Positions 44,230 through 55,500 of a stretch of 64,000 nt of DNA are shown here, piece by piece. Position numbers and translations under genes: made by a program. Source of the stretch: Leifsonia sp. ku-ls (GTDB taxonomy: Bacteria; Actinomycetota; Actinomycetes; Actinomycetales; Microbacteriaceae); assembly GCA_003367665.1 (NCBI GenBank), contig QKXI01000015.1:35762-99761 (forward strand), given 5' to 3'. Below the pieces are notes generated by a model. The model was not told where the DNA came from. It did no database searches and saw nothing but the letters and a program-made list of their open reading frames with translations. Position 1 is the first letter of the stretch; each line of letters starts with the position of its first letter.

Positions 44230-45305
44230 CCGACGCCCCCACCGAGATCCTGGTCACGGGCGCGCACCTGTACCCGGTGCTGGTCGGCCGCGGCCTGCGC
44301 TACCAGCTCGCCGACCACCTCGGCACCGGCGTCGCGAAGGTGCTCGTGGTGCACCCGCCGACCCTCGGCGCCGCCGCGGCCGAGCTGCGCGAATCGCTCG
44401 TCGACCGCTACGAGGTGCTGCTGGCCGAGGTCCCGGACGCGGAGGCGGCCAAGCGCGTCGAGGTGGCGTCGTTCCTGTGGCAGATCATGGGTCAGGCCGA
44501 CTTCACCCGGTCGGACGCGGTGGTCGGCTTCGGCGGAGGCGCGGTCACCGACCTCGCCGGCTTCGTGGCCGCGACCTGGCTGCGCGGCGTGAAGCTGATC
44601 CAGGTCCCGACGACGCTGCTCGGAATGGTGGACGCGGCGGTCGGCGGCAAGACCGGCATCAACACCGCGGAGGGCAAGAACCTGGTCGGCGCCTTCTACG
44701 CGCCGGACGCAGTGGTCTGCGACCTCGACACGCTCACCTCGCTCCCGCGCAACGAGATCCTCGCCGGGTTCGCCGAGGTGGTGAAGTACGGCTTCATCGC
44801 CGAGCCGGAGATCCTGGACACGATCGAGGCCGACGTCGAGCGCGCCACCGACCCGGAGACGCCCGAGTTCCGCCGGCTGGTCGAACTCTCGATCGCCATA
44901 AAGGCGCGGGTCGTGGGGGAGGACTTCACCGAGCAGGGCCTGCGCGAGATCCTCAACTACGGCCACACCCTCGGGCACGCGATCGAGCACGCCGAGCGGT
45001 ACCAGTGGCGGCACGGCGCCGCGATCTCGGTGGGCATGGTGTTCGCGGCCGAGCTCGCCCGGCTGAGCGGCCGGCTGAGCGACGAGGTCGCCGACCGGCA
45101 CCGCCGTATCCTGGAGTCGCTCACGCTGCCGGTGACGTACCCGGTCGGCCGCTGGCAGACGCTGCTGGCCACGATGCAGCGCGACAAGAAGGCGCGGGGC
45201 AGTATGCTGCGCTTCATCGTGCTCGACGACGTGGCCCGCCCGACCGTGCTGGCCGGCCCGGACCAGAGCCTGCTGTTCGCCGCATACCAGGAGGTGGGTT
45301 CGTGA
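44226..45305 (+). CDS. aroB: 3-dehydroquinate synthase
   Basis: 359 residues. NAD-binding GFGGGAVTDLAGFVAA, QVPTTLLGMVDAAVGGKTGIN, metal ligands in AEVVKYGFI and NYGHTLGHAIEH. Makes dehydroquinate from DAHP, the second step of the pathway. Overlaps neighbours on both sides (ATGA and GTGA), so part of a tightly coupled operon. Confidence 0.97.
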   Translation: MTDAPTEILVTGAHLYPVLVGRGLRYQLADHLGTGVAKVLVVHPPTLGAAAAELRESLVDRYEVLLAEVPDAEAAKRVEVASFLWQIMGQADFTRSDAVVGFGGGAVTDLAGFVAATWLRGVKLIQVPTTLLGMVDAAVGGKTGINTAEGKNLVGAFYAPDAVVCDLDTLTSLPRNEILAGFAEVVKYGFIAEPEILDTIEADVERATDPETPEFRRLVELSIAIKARVVGEDFTEQGLREILNYGHTLGHAIEHAERYQWRHGAAISVGMVFAAELARLSGRLSDEVADRHRRILESLTLPVTYPVGRWQTLLATMQRDKKARGSMLRFIVLDDVARPTVLAGPDQSLLFAAYQEVGS

Positions 45306-45685
45306 GCGGGAAGACCGTGCTGGAGAGGTTCCAGGCCAAGCCCGGCGACGCCGTCGCCGTCGTCGTGGCCGACGACGCGGACCGCGCCCTGCTCGGGCCG
45401 CTCCCGGAAGGGGCGACGGAGGCGGAGGTCACGGAGGCGGCGGTCGTGGCGACCGTCGTCCGGTCGCGCGACGAGCTGCTCGCCCGGTACGCCGAGCAGC
45501 TGCCGGTCGCGGCGGGCGCGCGTGCCGTCTGGGTGGTCTACCCGAAGGGCGGCCGGGCGGACGTGAACCGCGACGTGGTCGCCGGGGAGGCGCGCACCTA
45601 CGGCTGGCGCGGAGTCAGCAACATCGCCGTCGACGAGACCTGGTCGGCGGTGCGCGTGCGCCCGCTCAAGGCCGGGGAGGAGTGA
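45302..45685 (+). CDS. DUF3052-like protein in the aro operon
   Basis: 127 residues. The C-terminal half [20 protein letters not shown] and [18 protein letters not shown] fits the DUF3052 pattern; the N-terminus [20 protein letters not shown] also matches. Function unknown. It is coupled to aroB (GTGA overlap) and to aroQ (4-bp overlap), so it is co-translated with shikimate enzymes. An accessory role there is only guilt by association. Confidence 0.7.
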   Translation: MSGKTVLERFQAKPGDAVAVVVADDADRALLGPLPEGATEAEVTEAAVVATVVRSRDELLARYAEQLPVAAGARAVWVVYPKGGRADVNRDVVAGEARTYGWRGVSNIAVDETWSAVRVRPLKAGEE

Positions 45686-46125
45686 GCGTGGCGACCATCC
45701 TCGTCCTGAACGGCCCGAACCTCGGCCGCCTCGGCACCCGGGAGCCCGACGTGTACGGCTCGGCGACGCTCGACGACCTGCGGGCGGTGCTCTCGGAGGA
45801 CGCCGGCGACGACACCGTCGACCTGCGCCAGACCGACGACGAGGGCCAGCTGCTGCGCTGGCTGCACGAGGCGGCGGACACCGGCGCGCCTGTCATCCTG
45901 AACGCCGGGGCGTGGACGCACTACTCGTACGCGCTGCGCGACGCGGTGTCGCTCGTGACCTCGGCGGGAGGGATCGTGGTGGAGGTGCACCTGTCGAACC
46001 CGCACGCGCGCGAGGAGTTCCGGCACACCAGCGTCATCACCGCCGTGTCCACCGGGGTGATCGCCGGCTTCGGCTTCGAGTCGTACCGGCTGGCGCTCGC
46101 GTTCATTCGCCGAAACGGGCGCTGA
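45682..46125 (+). CDS. aroQ: 3-dehydroquinate dehydratase, type II
   Basis: 147 residues. [18 protein letters not shown] with the catalytic Tyr, [15 protein letters not shown], and [15 protein letters not shown] with the catalytic His. A dodecameric enzyme of the shikimate route. Two adjacent GTG codons (45682, 45688) could start it. Only the DAHP and EPSP synthase steps are missing from this cluster. Confidence 0.95.
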   Translation: MSVATILVLNGPNLGRLGTREPDVYGSATLDDLRAVLSEDAGDDTVDLRQTDDEGQLLRWLHEAADTGAPVILNAGAWTHYSYALRDAVSLVTSAGGIVVEVHLSNPHAREEFRHTSVITAVSTGVIAGFGFESYRLALAFIRRNGR

Positions 46126-46129
46126 CGTC

Positions 46130-46135
46130 TAGAAT
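46130..46135 (+). promoter_or_regulatory. -10 element of efp-nusB
   Basis: TAGAAT immediately after the aroQ stop, with a weak TTCGCC -35 18 bp upstream (46106-46111). The leader of about 88 nt has no evident structure. Confidence 0.5.
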
Positions 46136-46229
46136 CTTTCCCGGACCGCCGAAGCGCGGTCGCCGTGGGCCGCCCTCTCGTGCGCGGCGTCCACCCGAAT
46201 CTTCACACCGAACGAACGGAAACATCCCC

Positions 46230-46793
46230 TTGGCCTCTACCGCTGACATCAAGAACGGCATCGTCCTCAACATCGACGGACAGCTGTGGACCGTGATCGA
46301 GTTCCAGCACGTCAAGCCGGGCAAGGGCGGTGCGTTCGTCCGCACCAAGCTGAAGAACGTCACCACGGGCAAGACCGTCGACCGCACCTACAACGCCGGC
46401 GCCAAGATCGACATCACCAACGTCGACCGCCGCGACTACCAGTACCTGTACCAGGACGGCGCGGACTTCGTGTTCATGGACACCTCCGACTACGACCAGA
46501 TCACCATCCCGGGCCCGGTCGTCGGCGACGCCGCCAACTTCATGCTCGAGAACCAGAACGTCACCGTCGCGCTGCACGAGGGCGAGCCGCTCTACGTCGA
46601 GCTCCCGGCCTCCGTCGTGCTGGAGATCACCTACACCGAGCCGGGCCTGCAGGGCGACCGCTCCACCGGCGGCACCAAGCCGGCCACCGTCGAGACCGGC
46701 TACCAGATCCAGGTCCCGCTGTTCCTGGAGACCGGCACCAAGGTCAAGGTCGACACCCGCACGGGCGACTACCTCGGCCGCGTCAACGACTAG
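46230..46793 (+). CDS. efp: Elongation factor P
   Basis: 187 residues from a TTG start, the standard EF-P length. Domain I has the loop [16 protein letters not shown] with the Lys that contacts the P-site tRNA CCA end; domains II-III end with [15 protein letters not shown]. It relieves ribosome stalling at polyproline. No ATG lies in frame nearby, which supports TTG. nusB begins immediately after the stop. Confidence 0.96.
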   Translation: MASTADIKNGIVLNIDGQLWTVIEFQHVKPGKGGAFVRTKLKNVTTGKTVDRTYNAGAKIDITNVDRRDYQYLYQDGADFVFMDTSDYDQITIPGPVVGDAANFMLENQNVTVALHEGEPLYVELPASVVLEITYTEPGLQGDRSTGGTKPATVETGYQIQVPLFLETGTKVKVDTRTGDYLGRVND

Positions 46794-47210
46794 ATGAGCG
46801 CGCGGACCAAGGCGCGCAAGCGCGCCCTCGACGTGCTCTACAGCGCCGACCTGCGGCAGACCCCGCTCCGGCAGGCGCTCGCGACCGAGGCGGAGCGCGC
46901 GGCGAACGAGCCGGCGCGTGAGGCCTCCTGGCTGTACGCGCGGGAGATCCTCGACGGCGTCATCGAGCACCAGGACGAGATCGACGAGCAGATCGAGACC
47001 TACGCGCAGGGCTGGACGCTCGCGCGCATGCCCGCCGTCGACCGCGCCATCCTGCGCATCGGCGTCTGGGAGGTGCTGTTCAACGACGAGGTGCCGGACG
47101 GCGTCGCGATCTCGGAGGCCGTCGAGGCGGCGACCGTGCTCTCCACCGACGACTCGGCCGGGTTCGTGAACGGCCTGCTCGCCAAGATCGCGCAGAGCAG
47201 GACCGCCTGA
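46794..47210 (+). CDS. nusB: Transcription antitermination factor NusB
   Basis: 138 residues, all-helical. ARKRALDVLYSADL opening, WTLARMPAVDRAILRIGVWE and DSAGFVNGLLAKIA signature. It works with NusE in rRNA antitermination. Starts directly after the efp stop and its TGA overlaps the ATG of the next gene. Confidence 0.95.
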   Translation: MSARTKARKRALDVLYSADLRQTPLRQALATEAERAANEPAREASWLYAREILDGVIEHQDEIDEQIETYAQGWTLARMPAVDRAILRIGVWEVLFNDEVPDGVAISEAVEAATVLSTDDSAGFVNGLLAKIAQSRTA

Positions 47211-47920
47211 TGGGCCAGGTACGCCGCGCCGCGGCGGTCGTCGTGCTCGCGATCGGCATCGCCGTCGCGGCCGCCGGCTGCTCGCTGCTCGGCGGCGCCT
47301 CGAACGTGCCCGTGGCCACCGACGCGCCCCCGAAGGGCGCGGACGGCGCGGTGGACTTCGACGGCGGCTTCATCACGGTCGGCGACGGCGAGAAGAAGGT
47401 CGACGTCTGGTTCGACGCGATGTGCCCGGTGTGCGGCGCGTTCGAGCAGACCAACGGCAAGACCCTCGCGAACGCCGTGGACGATGGTTCGATCACGCTG
47501 CGGCTGCACCCGCTCACGTTCCTCGACGCCGTGTCGAACGGCACCGGGTACTCCACCCGTGCCGCGGCGGCGCTGACCTGCGTCGCGGTGACCGACCGGA
47601 ACGCCGTGCTGCCGTTCTACCAGGCGCTCTTCACCGACCAGCCGGAGGAGAACTCCGACGGGCTCACCGACAAGCAGCTCGCCCAGCGGGCGAGCGACGC
47701 CGGGTCGCAGGACATCGCGTCGTGCCTCGCCGACAGCGGCCCGTACCAGGCCTGGGCGCAGCGCAACACCGCGGACTCGCAGAAGGGCCCGATCGTGGTC
47801 GACGGCACGAAGGTGCTCGACACGATCAAGGGAACGCCCACGGTCCTGGTGAACGGGAAGCAGTACCCCGGCGGTGTCACCGACGCCACGGCGTTCTCGC
47901 GCTTCCTCGCCGACCACTGA
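47210..47920 (+). CDS. DsbA/thioredoxin-fold lipoprotein (CPVC)
   Basis: 236 residues. A lipoprotein signal peptide ends in VAAAGCSLL (lipobox Cys at about 25). The extracytoplasmic domain has a CPVC redox motif (VWFDAMCPVCGAF) and the cis-Pro region IKGTPTVLVNGKQYPG, as in DsbA-like DSBA oxidoreductases. Two further cysteines occur (LTCVAV, IASCLAD). Probably oxidises or isomerises disulfides of exported proteins. It is translationally coupled to nusB. Confidence 0.85.
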   Translation: MGQVRRAAAVVVLAIGIAVAAAGCSLLGGASNVPVATDAPPKGADGAVDFDGGFITVGDGEKKVDVWFDAMCPVCGAFEQTNGKTLANAVDDGSITLRLHPLTFLDAVSNGTGYSTRAAAALTCVAVTDRNAVLPFYQALFTDQPEENSDGLTDKQLAQRASDAGSQDIASCLADSGPYQAWAQRNTADSQKGPIVVDGTKVLDTIKGTPTVLVNGKQYPGGVTDATAFSRFLADH

Positions 47921-47966
47921 GGCTCGCCGCACCCCACGCCGTGCCGCCCGACGCCCGCGAAGGCGG

Positions 47967-47972
47967 TAGGGT
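47967..47972 (+). promoter_or_regulatory. -10 element of the pyr operon
   Basis: TAGGGT; places the transcript start near 47979 and gives a leader of about 57 nt. No clear -35. Confidence 0.45.
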
Positions 47973-47978
47973 GGAGGG

Positions 47979-48035
47979 CGGAAGTACGTAGGCATCCTTT
48001 AAGAGCCGTCCTGTGAGGCGGGGAAGGAGGTCGGC
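47979..48035 (+). promoter_or_regulatory. PyrR-binding leader overlapping the pyrR ribosome site
   Basis: The leader has GTCCTGTGAGGC (48008-48019), which matches the PyrR RNA-binding loop of Bacillus (UCCnGnGAGGY core). It folds with CC-G..CC/GG-C-GG around a UGUGA loop, and CCTT (47996-47999) pairs with AAGG (48024-48027), which is part of the AAGGAGG ribosome site. No terminator follows, so UMP-bound PyrR would block translation, as shown for mycobacteria. Confidence 0.7.
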
Positions 48036-48593
48036 ATGACAGCGCGTACCGTGCTGCAGCAGGCTGACATCGCCCGGGCGTTGACGCGGATCTCGCACGA
48101 GATCCTGGAGTCCAACCGGGGAACCGACGACCTGGTGATCCTCGGGATCCCGACCCGCGGCGTCGTTCTCGCGCGGCGGATCGCCGAGAACATCCAGCGC
48201 ATCGAACCGGCGGCCATCGCGTCACCCGCCGACATCGTGGGCGCGCTCGACGTCACGATGTACCGCGACGACCTGTCGCGCCACCCCACCCGCACGCCGC
48301 AGCCCACCTCGTTGCCGGGGCCGATCGACGGCAAGACCGTCGTGCTGGTGGACGACGTGCTCTTCTCCGGCCGCACCATCCGCGCCGCGCTCGACGCGGT
48401 CAGCGACCTGGGCCGGCCGCGTGCCGTGCGGCTCGCCGTGCTGGTCGACCGCGGCCACCGCGAGCTCCCCATCCGCGCCGACTTCGTGGGCAAGAACCTG
48501 CCGTCCGCCGCCTCCGAGCGCATCTTCGTGCGGCTCGACGAGGTCGACGGCGAGGAGTCGGTGACCATCGACGAGCGGGAGGTAGGCGCATGA
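48036..48593 (+). CDS. pyrR: Pyrimidine operon regulator / uracil phosphoribosyltransferase PyrR
   Basis: 185 residues. PRPP loop [19 protein letters not shown]-terminal [17 protein letters not shown], basic RNA-binding face plausible. UMP-bound PyrR binds pyr leader RNA. First gene of the pyrimidine operon, with its own target in the leader. ATGA overlap with pyrB. Confidence 0.96.
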   Translation: MTARTVLQQADIARALTRISHEILESNRGTDDLVILGIPTRGVVLARRIAENIQRIEPAAIASPADIVGALDVTMYRDDLSRHPTRTPQPTSLPGPIDGKTVVLVDDVLFSGRTIRAALDAVSDLGRPRAVRLAVLVDRGHRELPIRADFVGKNLPSAASERIFVRLDEVDGEESVTIDEREVGA

Positions 48594-49546
48594 GGCACCT
48601 GCTGTCGACGCGCGACCTGGCCCGGGAGGACGCCCTCCAGCTGCTCGACGTCGCGGAGGACATGGCCGACGTGCAGGAGCGCGAGGTCAAGAAGCTCCCC
48701 ACCCTGCGCGGGAAGACGGTCGTCAACCTCTTCTTCGAGGACTCGACCCGCACGCGCATCTCCTTCGAGGCGGCCGCGAAGCGGCTGTCGGCGGACGTCA
48801 TCAACTTCTCCGCGAAGGGGTCGAGCGTCTCCAAGGGCGAGAGCCTCAAGGACACCGCCCAGACGCTGCAGGCGATGGGCGCCGACGCGGTCGTGATCCG
48901 GCACGGCTCGTCCGGGGCGCCGCAGACCCTCGCCACGAGCGGCTGGATCGAGGCCGGCATCCTGAACGCGGGCGACGGCACCCACGAGCACCCGACGCAG
49001 GCGCTGCTCGACGCGTTCACGATGCGCCGCCGCCTGCACGGCACGGCGTCGCGCGGGAAGGACCTCGACGGGGTGTCCGTCGCGATCGTCGGCGACATCC
49101 TGCACTCCCGCGTCGCCCGATCCAACGTCTGGCTGCTGCGCACGCTCGGCGCGCACGTCACGCTGGTGGCGCCGCCGACGCTGCTGCCGGTGGACGTCTC
49201 CGGCTGGCCGGTCGCGGTGCAGTACGACCTCGACGAGGCGATCGCCGCCGGACCGGACGTGGTGATGATGCTGCGCATCCAGGCCGAGCGGATGAACGCG
49301 GCGTTCTTCCCGACCACCCGCGAATACTCGCGGCGCTGGGGGCTGGACGAGGAACGGCTCGCGCGCCTGCGGGCCGATAGCATTGTGATGCACCCAGGAC
49401 CGATGAACCGCGGGCTGGAGATCTCGGCCGCGGCCGCGGACTCCCCGCGCTCCACGGTCCGGGAGCAGGTCGCGAACGGCGTCTCCGTGCGGATGGCGGC
49501 GCTGTACCTGCTGCTGTCGGGTGCCGGTCGAGAGCAGGCGGTGTGA
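48590..49546 (+). CDS. pyrB: Aspartate carbamoyltransferase, catalytic subunit
   Basis: 318 residues. Carbamoyl-phosphate site [12 protein letters not shown], Lys/Ser loop [16 protein letters not shown]. No regulatory subunit gene (pyrI) is present, as usual for this lineage. Commits carbamoyl phosphate to pyrimidines. Overlaps pyrR and pyrC by 4 bp each. Confidence 0.97.
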   Translation: MRHLLSTRDLAREDALQLLDVAEDMADVQEREVKKLPTLRGKTVVNLFFEDSTRTRISFEAAAKRLSADVINFSAKGSSVSKGESLKDTAQTLQAMGADAVVIRHGSSGAPQTLATSGWIEAGILNAGDGTHEHPTQALLDAFTMRRRLHGTASRGKDLDGVSVAIVGDILHSRVARSNVWLLRTLGAHVTLVAPPTLLPVDVSGWPVAVQYDLDEAIAAGPDVVMMLRIQAERMNAAFFPTTREYSRRWGLDEERLARLRADSIVMHPGPMNRGLEISAAAADSPRSTVREQVANGVSVRMAALYLLLSGAGREQAV

Positions 49547-50871
49547 AGGTGGGCATGGGCGAAAAAATCCTGATCGGCGGCGCGACGCTGGCCGACGGCC
49601 GCCGGGCCGATCTCCTGGTCGAGGACGGCCGCATCGTCGAGACCGGCACCGGCCTGAGCGCCGCCGGCGCCACCGCGATCGACGCCGACGGGCTGCTCGC
49701 GCTCCCCGGCCTCGTCGACCTGCACACGCACCTGCGCGAGCCCGGCTACGAGCAGAGCGAGACCGTGCTGACGGGCACGCGCGCCGCCGCGGCGGGCGGC
49801 TTCACGGCGGTGTTCGCCATGGCGAACACCTCCCCGGTGGCCGACACCGCCGGCGTCGTGGAGCAGGTGCTGAGCCTGGGCGAGGCCGCGGGCTACGCCA
49901 CAGTGCGCCCGATCGGCGCCGTCACGGTGGGCCTGGAAGGCGAGCGGCTCGCGGAGCTGGGTGCGATGGCGCAGTCCCGCGCCCGCGTCCGGGTGTTCTC
50001 CGACGACGGCAAGTGCGTCTCCGACCCGCTGCTGATGCGCCGGGCCCTGGAGTACGTGAAGGCGTTCGACGGAGTGATCGCGCAGCACGCGCAGGAGCCG
50101 CGCCTGACGCAGGGCGCGCAGATGAACGAGGGCGCGCTCTCCGGCGAGCTCGGCTTGACCGGCTGGCCGGCGGTCGCCGAGGAGTCGATCATCGCGCGGG
50201 ATGTGCTCCTGGCCGAGCACGTCGGCTCGCGCCTGCACGTCTGCCACGTGTCGACCGCGGGCAGCGTCGACGTCATCCGCTGGGCGAAGGCGCGCGGCAT
50301 CGACGTGACCGCCGAGGTCACGCCGCACCACCTGGCGCTGACCGAGGAGCTCGCGACCGGCTACGACGCGCGCTACAAGGTCAACCCGCCGCTGCGCCGC
50401 CGCGAGGACGTGGAGGCGCTGCGCGCCGGCCTCGCCGACGGCACGATCGACATCGTCGCGACCGATCACGCCCCGCACCCGGTCGAGGCGAAGGACTGCG
50501 AGTGGGACGCCGCCGCGTTCGGGATGGTCGGACTGGAGTCGGCCCTGTCGGTGGTGCAGGCGAGCGTCGTGGACAACGGCCTGATCGGCTGGGACGACGT
50601 CGCCCGGGTGCTCTCCGCGACGCCGGCGCGCATCGGCCGGCTGGAGGGCCACGGCGGTCCGCTGGAGGCCGGCGCGCCCGCGAACCTGTTCCTCTACGAC
50701 CCGACCGCGTCGCGCACGTTCTCCACCGCCGACCTGGCCGGGAAGGGCGTCAACTCGCCGTACCTCGGCCTGACGCTCCCCGGGCGGGTCGTGGCGACCT
50801 TCCACCAGGGCCGCCCGACCGTGCTCGACGGCGTGGTCCGCGACGCGGAGGAGGTGGGCGCGCGTGGATAA
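49543..50871 (+). CDS. pyrC: Dihydroorotase
   Basis: 442 residues, class I amidohydrolase-type. Metal ligands [10 protein letters not shown] (HxH), FSDDGKCV (bridging acid), [15 protein letters not shown] and ATDHAPH. Cyclises carbamoyl aspartate to dihydroorotate. GTG start overlapping pyrB. The next step, pyrD, is not in the window. Confidence 0.96.
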   Translation: MKVGMGEKILIGGATLADGRRADLLVEDGRIVETGTGLSAAGATAIDADGLLALPGLVDLHTHLREPGYEQSETVLTGTRAAAAGGFTAVFAMANTSPVADTAGVVEQVLSLGEAAGYATVRPIGAVTVGLEGERLAELGAMAQSRARVRVFSDDGKCVSDPLLMRRALEYVKAFDGVIAQHAQEPRLTQGAQMNEGALSGELGLTGWPAVAEESIIARDVLLAEHVGSRLHVCHVSTAGSVDVIRWAKARGIDVTAEVTPHHLALTEELATGYDARYKVNPPLRRREDVEALRAGLADGTIDIVATDHAPHPVEAKDCEWDAAAFGMVGLESALSVVQASVVDNGLIGWDDVARVLSATPARIGRLEGHGGPLEAGAPANLFLYDPTASRTFSTADLAGKGVNSPYLGLTLPGRVVATFHQGRPTVLDGVVRDAEEVGARG

Positions 50872-51430
50872 GCTGCTCCCCACTCTCGGGATCCTCGCGG
50901 TCGTCGTCATCGTGCTCGCGCTCGCGATCGTGGGCTGGCGACGACGGGTGCGGCGCGACAGTGGAGCGGGCGGCGGCTACTCGACGCCCGGCACCCTGAG
51001 CGCGCCGCTCGCCGAGGCCGAGGCGCTCTACGTCGCGACGACGAAGGCGGGCCAGCACTTGGAGCGGCTCGCGCTCCCGGGGCTCGCCTACCGAGGGAAG
51101 GCCACCATCGCCGTCCGGTCGGAGGGCGTCGCGATCGCCGTCACTGGCGAGACGCCGGTGTTCATCCCGGCGGCGGTGGTCTCCGGGGTCGGCGCCGCGA
51201 GCGTCGCCATCGACCGGGCGGTCGAGCGCGACGGGCTGTTGCGCCTCGGCTGGACCACCAGCGGCGGCACCGCCGCCGACACGTACTTCCGGGTCGTCGA
51301 CCCGGCCGGCCGCGCGCAGCTCGCCGCGGCCATCGAACAGATCGTCCCCGACCAGCCGGAGGCCGCGGCCTCCGACGCCACGGGCTCGGACACGACGGGT
51401 GATGACCACCCGAACGACAAGGAGGTGTGA
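50864..51430 (+). CDS. Membrane-anchored PH-like protein of the pyr operon
   Basis: 188 residues. A TM helix at about 7-25, a basic RRRVRR stop, and a beta-rich domain (about 40-160: [31 protein letters not shown]) that fits the PH-like proteins regularly encoded between pyrC and carA in actinobacteria. The acidic, Asp/Thr-rich tail is probably disordered. Often called a transporter in annotations, but a single TM makes that unlikely. Overlaps pyrC by 8 bp. Confidence 0.75.
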   Translation: MDKLLPTLGILAVVVIVLALAIVGWRRRVRRDSGAGGGYSTPGTLSAPLAEAEALYVATTKAGQHLERLALPGLAYRGKATIAVRSEGVAIAVTGETPVFIPAAVVSGVGAASVAIDRAVERDGLLRLGWTTSGGTAADTYFRVVDPAGRAQLAAAIEQIVPDQPEAAASDATGSDTTGDDHPNDKEV

Positions 51431-51431
51431 C

Positions 51432-52598
51432 GTGCTCGCAGCAGAACCAGCGGTGCTCGTCCTCGAAGACGGACAGCGGTATGTCGGCCGGGCCTACGGC
51501 GCCCGCGGACGCACGCTCGGCGAGGCCGTGTTCGCCACCGGCATGACCGGCTACCAGGAGACTCTGACCGACCCGTCGTACGCGGGCCAGATCGTCCTGC
51601 AGACCGCGCCGCACATCGGCAACACCGGCACCAACGACGAGGACATGGAGTCCCGGCAGATCTGGGTCGCCGGCTACGTCGTCCGCGAGCCCAGCCGCGT
51701 CGTGTCCAACTTCCGCGCCCAGCGCAGCCTCGACGACGACCTGGTCGCCCAGGGCGTCGTCGGGATCAGCGGCATCGACACGCGTGCCGTCACCCGGCAC
51801 ATCCGTTCGGCCGGGGCGATGCGCGCGGGCATCTTCTCGGGCGAGGACTTCGACCTGAGCGACAGCGAGCAGCTCGACCTGGTGCTCGCCGGAGCGCCGA
51901 TGACCGGCCGCAACCTGTCCGCCGAGGTCTCCACGGTCGAGCCGTACACGGTTCCCGCGGTGGGGGAGAAGGTCGGCTCGGTGGCCGTGCTCGACCTCGG
52001 CGTGAAGAAGTCCACACTGGAGAACCTCGCCGCGCGCGGCCTCGACGTGCACGTGCTCCCGCAGCAGGTGACCGCACAGGACGTGCTCGGTCTCGGCGTC
52101 TCTGCGCTGTTCTTCTCCAACGGCCCCGGCGACCCGCAGGCCTCCGACAAGCACGTCGCGCTGCTGCAGGAGACCCTCCGGGCGGGCCTGCCGTACTTCG
52201 GCATCTGCTTCGGCAACCAGCTGCTCGGGCGGGCGCTCGGGCTCGACACCTACAAACTGCCGTTCGGCCACCGCGGGATCAACCAGCCGGTGCTCGACAA
52301 GCGCACCGGCCGGGTCGAGATCACCGCGCAGAACCACGGCTTCGCGGTCAAGGCGCCGATCGACGCCGAGTTCGACTCGCCCGCCGGCTTCGGCCGCGTC
52401 GAGGTGAGCCACTTCTCGCTCAACGACCAGGTCGTCGAGGGCCTCAACTGCCTCGACCTGAACGCGTTCAGCGTGCAGTACCACCCGGAGGCGGCGGCGG
52501 GCCCGCACGACGCCAACTACCTCTTCGACCGCTTCCTGGACATGATTCGCGCACAGCACAGCGCCGCGTCCAGCACCGAAAGCCAGGAGAACAACTGA
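51432..52598 (+). CDS. carA: Carbamoyl-phosphate synthase small subunit
   Basis: 388 residues. Class I amidotransferase: catalytic Cys in [23 protein letters not shown], and His-Glu in [12 protein letters not shown]-terminal CarA domain [21 protein letters not shown]. Supplies ammonia to CarB. GTG 51432 follows an ideal AAGGAGG; a start at 51399 would overlap the preceding gene. ATG of carB overlaps its stop by one base. Confidence 0.97.
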   Translation: MLAAEPAVLVLEDGQRYVGRAYGARGRTLGEAVFATGMTGYQETLTDPSYAGQIVLQTAPHIGNTGTNDEDMESRQIWVAGYVVREPSRVVSNFRAQRSLDDDLVAQGVVGISGIDTRAVTRHIRSAGAMRAGIFSGEDFDLSDSEQLDLVLAGAPMTGRNLSAEVSTVEPYTVPAVGEKVGSVAVLDLGVKKSTLENLAARGLDVHVLPQQVTAQDVLGLGVSALFFSNGPGDPQASDKHVALLQETLRAGLPYFGICFGNQLLGRALGLDTYKLPFGHRGINQPVLDKRTGRVEITAQNHGFAVKAPIDAEFDSPAGFGRVEVSHFSLNDQVVEGLNCLDLNAFSVQYHPEAAAGPHDANYLFDRFLDMIRAQHSAASSTESQENN

Positions 52599-55500
52599 TG
52601 CCCAAACGCGACGACATCAACTCCGTCCTCGTCATCGGCTCCGGCCCGATCGTCATCGGCCAGGCGGTCGAGTTCGACTACTCGGGCACGCAGGCCTGTC
52701 GGGTGCTGAAGGCCGAGGGCGTCCGCGTCATCCTCGTCAACTCGAACCCGGCGACGATCATGACCGACCCCGACTTCGCCGACGCCACGTACGTCGAGCC
52801 GATCACCTGGCAGGTCATCGAGACGATCATCGCCAAGGAGAAGCCGGACGCCATCCTGCCGACCCTCGGCGGCCAGACCGCGCTCAACGCGGCCATGCAG
52901 CTGCACGAGCACGGCATCCTGGAGAAGTACGGCGTCGAGCTGATCGGCGCGAAGTTCGAGGCCATCCGCAAGGGCGAGGACCGCCAGGTCTTCAAGGAGC
53001 TCGTGGTCGCCGCCGGCGCCGAGGTCGCCCGCTCCCACATCGCGCACACCGTGGAGGAGGCGCTGGAGTTCGCGGAGGACCTGGGCTACCCGCTCGTCGT
53101 CCGCCCGTCGTTCACCATGGGCGGCCTGGGCTCCGGCTTCGCCCACACGCCGGAGGAGCTGCGCCGCATCGCCGGCGACGGCATCCACCAGAGCCCGACC
53201 AGCGAGGTGCTCCTGGAGGAGTCCATCCTCGGCTGGAAGGAGTACGAGCTCGAGCTCATGCGTGACACGGCCGACAACACGGTCGTGGTCTGCTCGATCG
53301 AGAACGTCGACCCGGTCGGCGTGCACACCGGCGACTCGATCACCGTCGCCCCGGCCCTCACGCTCACCGACCGCGAGTACCAGAAGCTGCGCGACATCGG
53401 CATCGACATCATCCGCGCGGTGGGCGTCGACACCGGCGGCTGCAACATCCAGTTCGCGGTGAACCCGGAGAACGGCCGCATCATCGTCATCGAGATGAAC
53501 CCGCGCGTCTCGCGGTCGTCGGCGCTGGCGTCGAAGGCGACCGGCTTCCCGATCGCCAAGATCGCGGCGAAGCTCGCCATCGGCTACCGGCTCGACGAGA
53601 TCCCGAACGACATCACCAAGGTCACCCCGGCGAGCTTCGAGCCGACGCTCGACTACATCGTGGTCAAGGTGCCGCGCTTCGCGTTCGAGAAGTTCCCGGC
53701 CGCCGACCCGACCCTGACCACCACCATGAAGTCGGTGGGCGAGGCGATGGCGATCGGCCGCAGCTTCACGAGCGCGCTGCAGAAGGCGCTCCGGTCGCTG
53801 GAGAAGCGCGGCTCGTCGTTCCACTGGGGTCCGCAGAGCCGCACGGTGGACGAGCTGCTCGCCTCCATTTCGACCCCGACCGACGGTCGCATCGTGGACG
53901 TGCAGCAGGCGCTCCGCCTCGGCGCGACGCCGGAGCAGGTGTTCGAGGCGACCAAGATCGACCCCTGGTTCATCGACCAGATCGTCCTGATCAACGAGGT
54001 CGCCGAGCAGATCCGCGACGCCCCGACCCTCGACACCGACACCCTCCGGTACGCGAAGGACCACGGCTTCTCCGACGCCCAGATCGGCGAGCTGCGCGGC
54101 TTCGGCGAGGCCGACGTGCGCGAGGTGCGCCACATCCTCGGCGTGCGGCCGGTGTACAAGACGGTGGACACCTGCGCGGGCGAGTTCCCGGCGCTCACGC
54201 CGTACCACTACTCCAGCTACGACCTGGAAACCGAGGTGGAGCCGAGCGACAAGCGCAAGGTCGTCATCCTGGGCTCGGGCCCCAACCGCATCGGACAGGG
54301 CGTCGAGTTCGACTACTCCTGCGTGCACGCGTCGTTCGCGCTGCACGACGCCGGGTTCGAGACGATCATGATCAACTGCAACCCGGAGACGGTCTCGACC
54401 GACTACGACACCAGCGACCGGCTCTACTTCGAGCCGCTGACGCTGGAGGACGTGCTGGAGGTCATCCACGCCGAGTCGCAGACCGGCGAGCTGGTCGGCG
54501 TCGTCGTGCAGCTCGGCGGCCAGACCGCGCTCGGGCTCGCGAAGGGCCTGGAGGCGGCGGGCGTCCCGATCCTGGGCACGACGCCCGAGGCGATCGACCT
54601 GGCGGAGGAGCGCGGCCTGTTCGCCGAGATCCTGGAGAACGCCGGCCTCGTCGCCCCGCGCAACAGCACCGCCGTCGACTATCCCTCCGCCGCGCACGCC
54701 GCGGAGCAGATCGGCTACCCGGTGCTGGTGCGCCCGAGCTTCGTGCTCGGCGGCCGCGGCATGGAGATCGTCTACGACAGCGGCTCGCTCGCCGACTACT
54801 TCGAGCGGGTCGCCGGCCAGGGGATCGTCGGGCCGTCGCATCCGCTGCTCGTGGACCGCTTCCTCGACGACGCGATCGAGATCGACGTCGACGCGCTGTA
54901 CGACGGCGAGCGGCTGTACATCGGCGGCGTGATGGAGCACATCGAGGAGGCCGGCGTCCACTCCGGCGACTCGTCCTGCACCCTCCCGCCGATCACGCTC
55001 GGCCGCCGCGAGATCGACCGCGTGCGCGAGGCGACGCTGAAGATCGCCGAGGGGATCGGTGTCCGCGGCCTGCTGAACGTGCAGTTCGCGATCGGCGCCG
55101 GCGTGCTCTACGTGCTGGAGGCCAACCCGCGCGCCTCGCGAACGGTGCCGTTCGTCTCCAAGGCGCTCGGCATCCCGCTCGCGAAGGCGGCGTCGCGGCT
55201 CATGGTCGGCGAGACCATCGACGGGCTCGTCGCGGAGGGGCTGCTGCCCGCGCAGGACGGCTCGCTCATCCCGATGGACTCGCCGGTCGCGGTGAAGGAG
55301 GCCGTGCTGCCGTTCAAGCGGTTCCGCACCGCCGAAGGCACCGTGGTCGACTCGGTGCTCGGGCCGGAGATGCGCTCGACGGGCGAGGTCATGGGCATCG
55401 ACAAGGACTTCCCGACCGCGTTCGCGAAGAGCCAGTCGGCCGCGTACGGCGGGATGCCGCTCACGGGCACGGTGTTCGTCTCGGTCTCCGACCGCGACAA

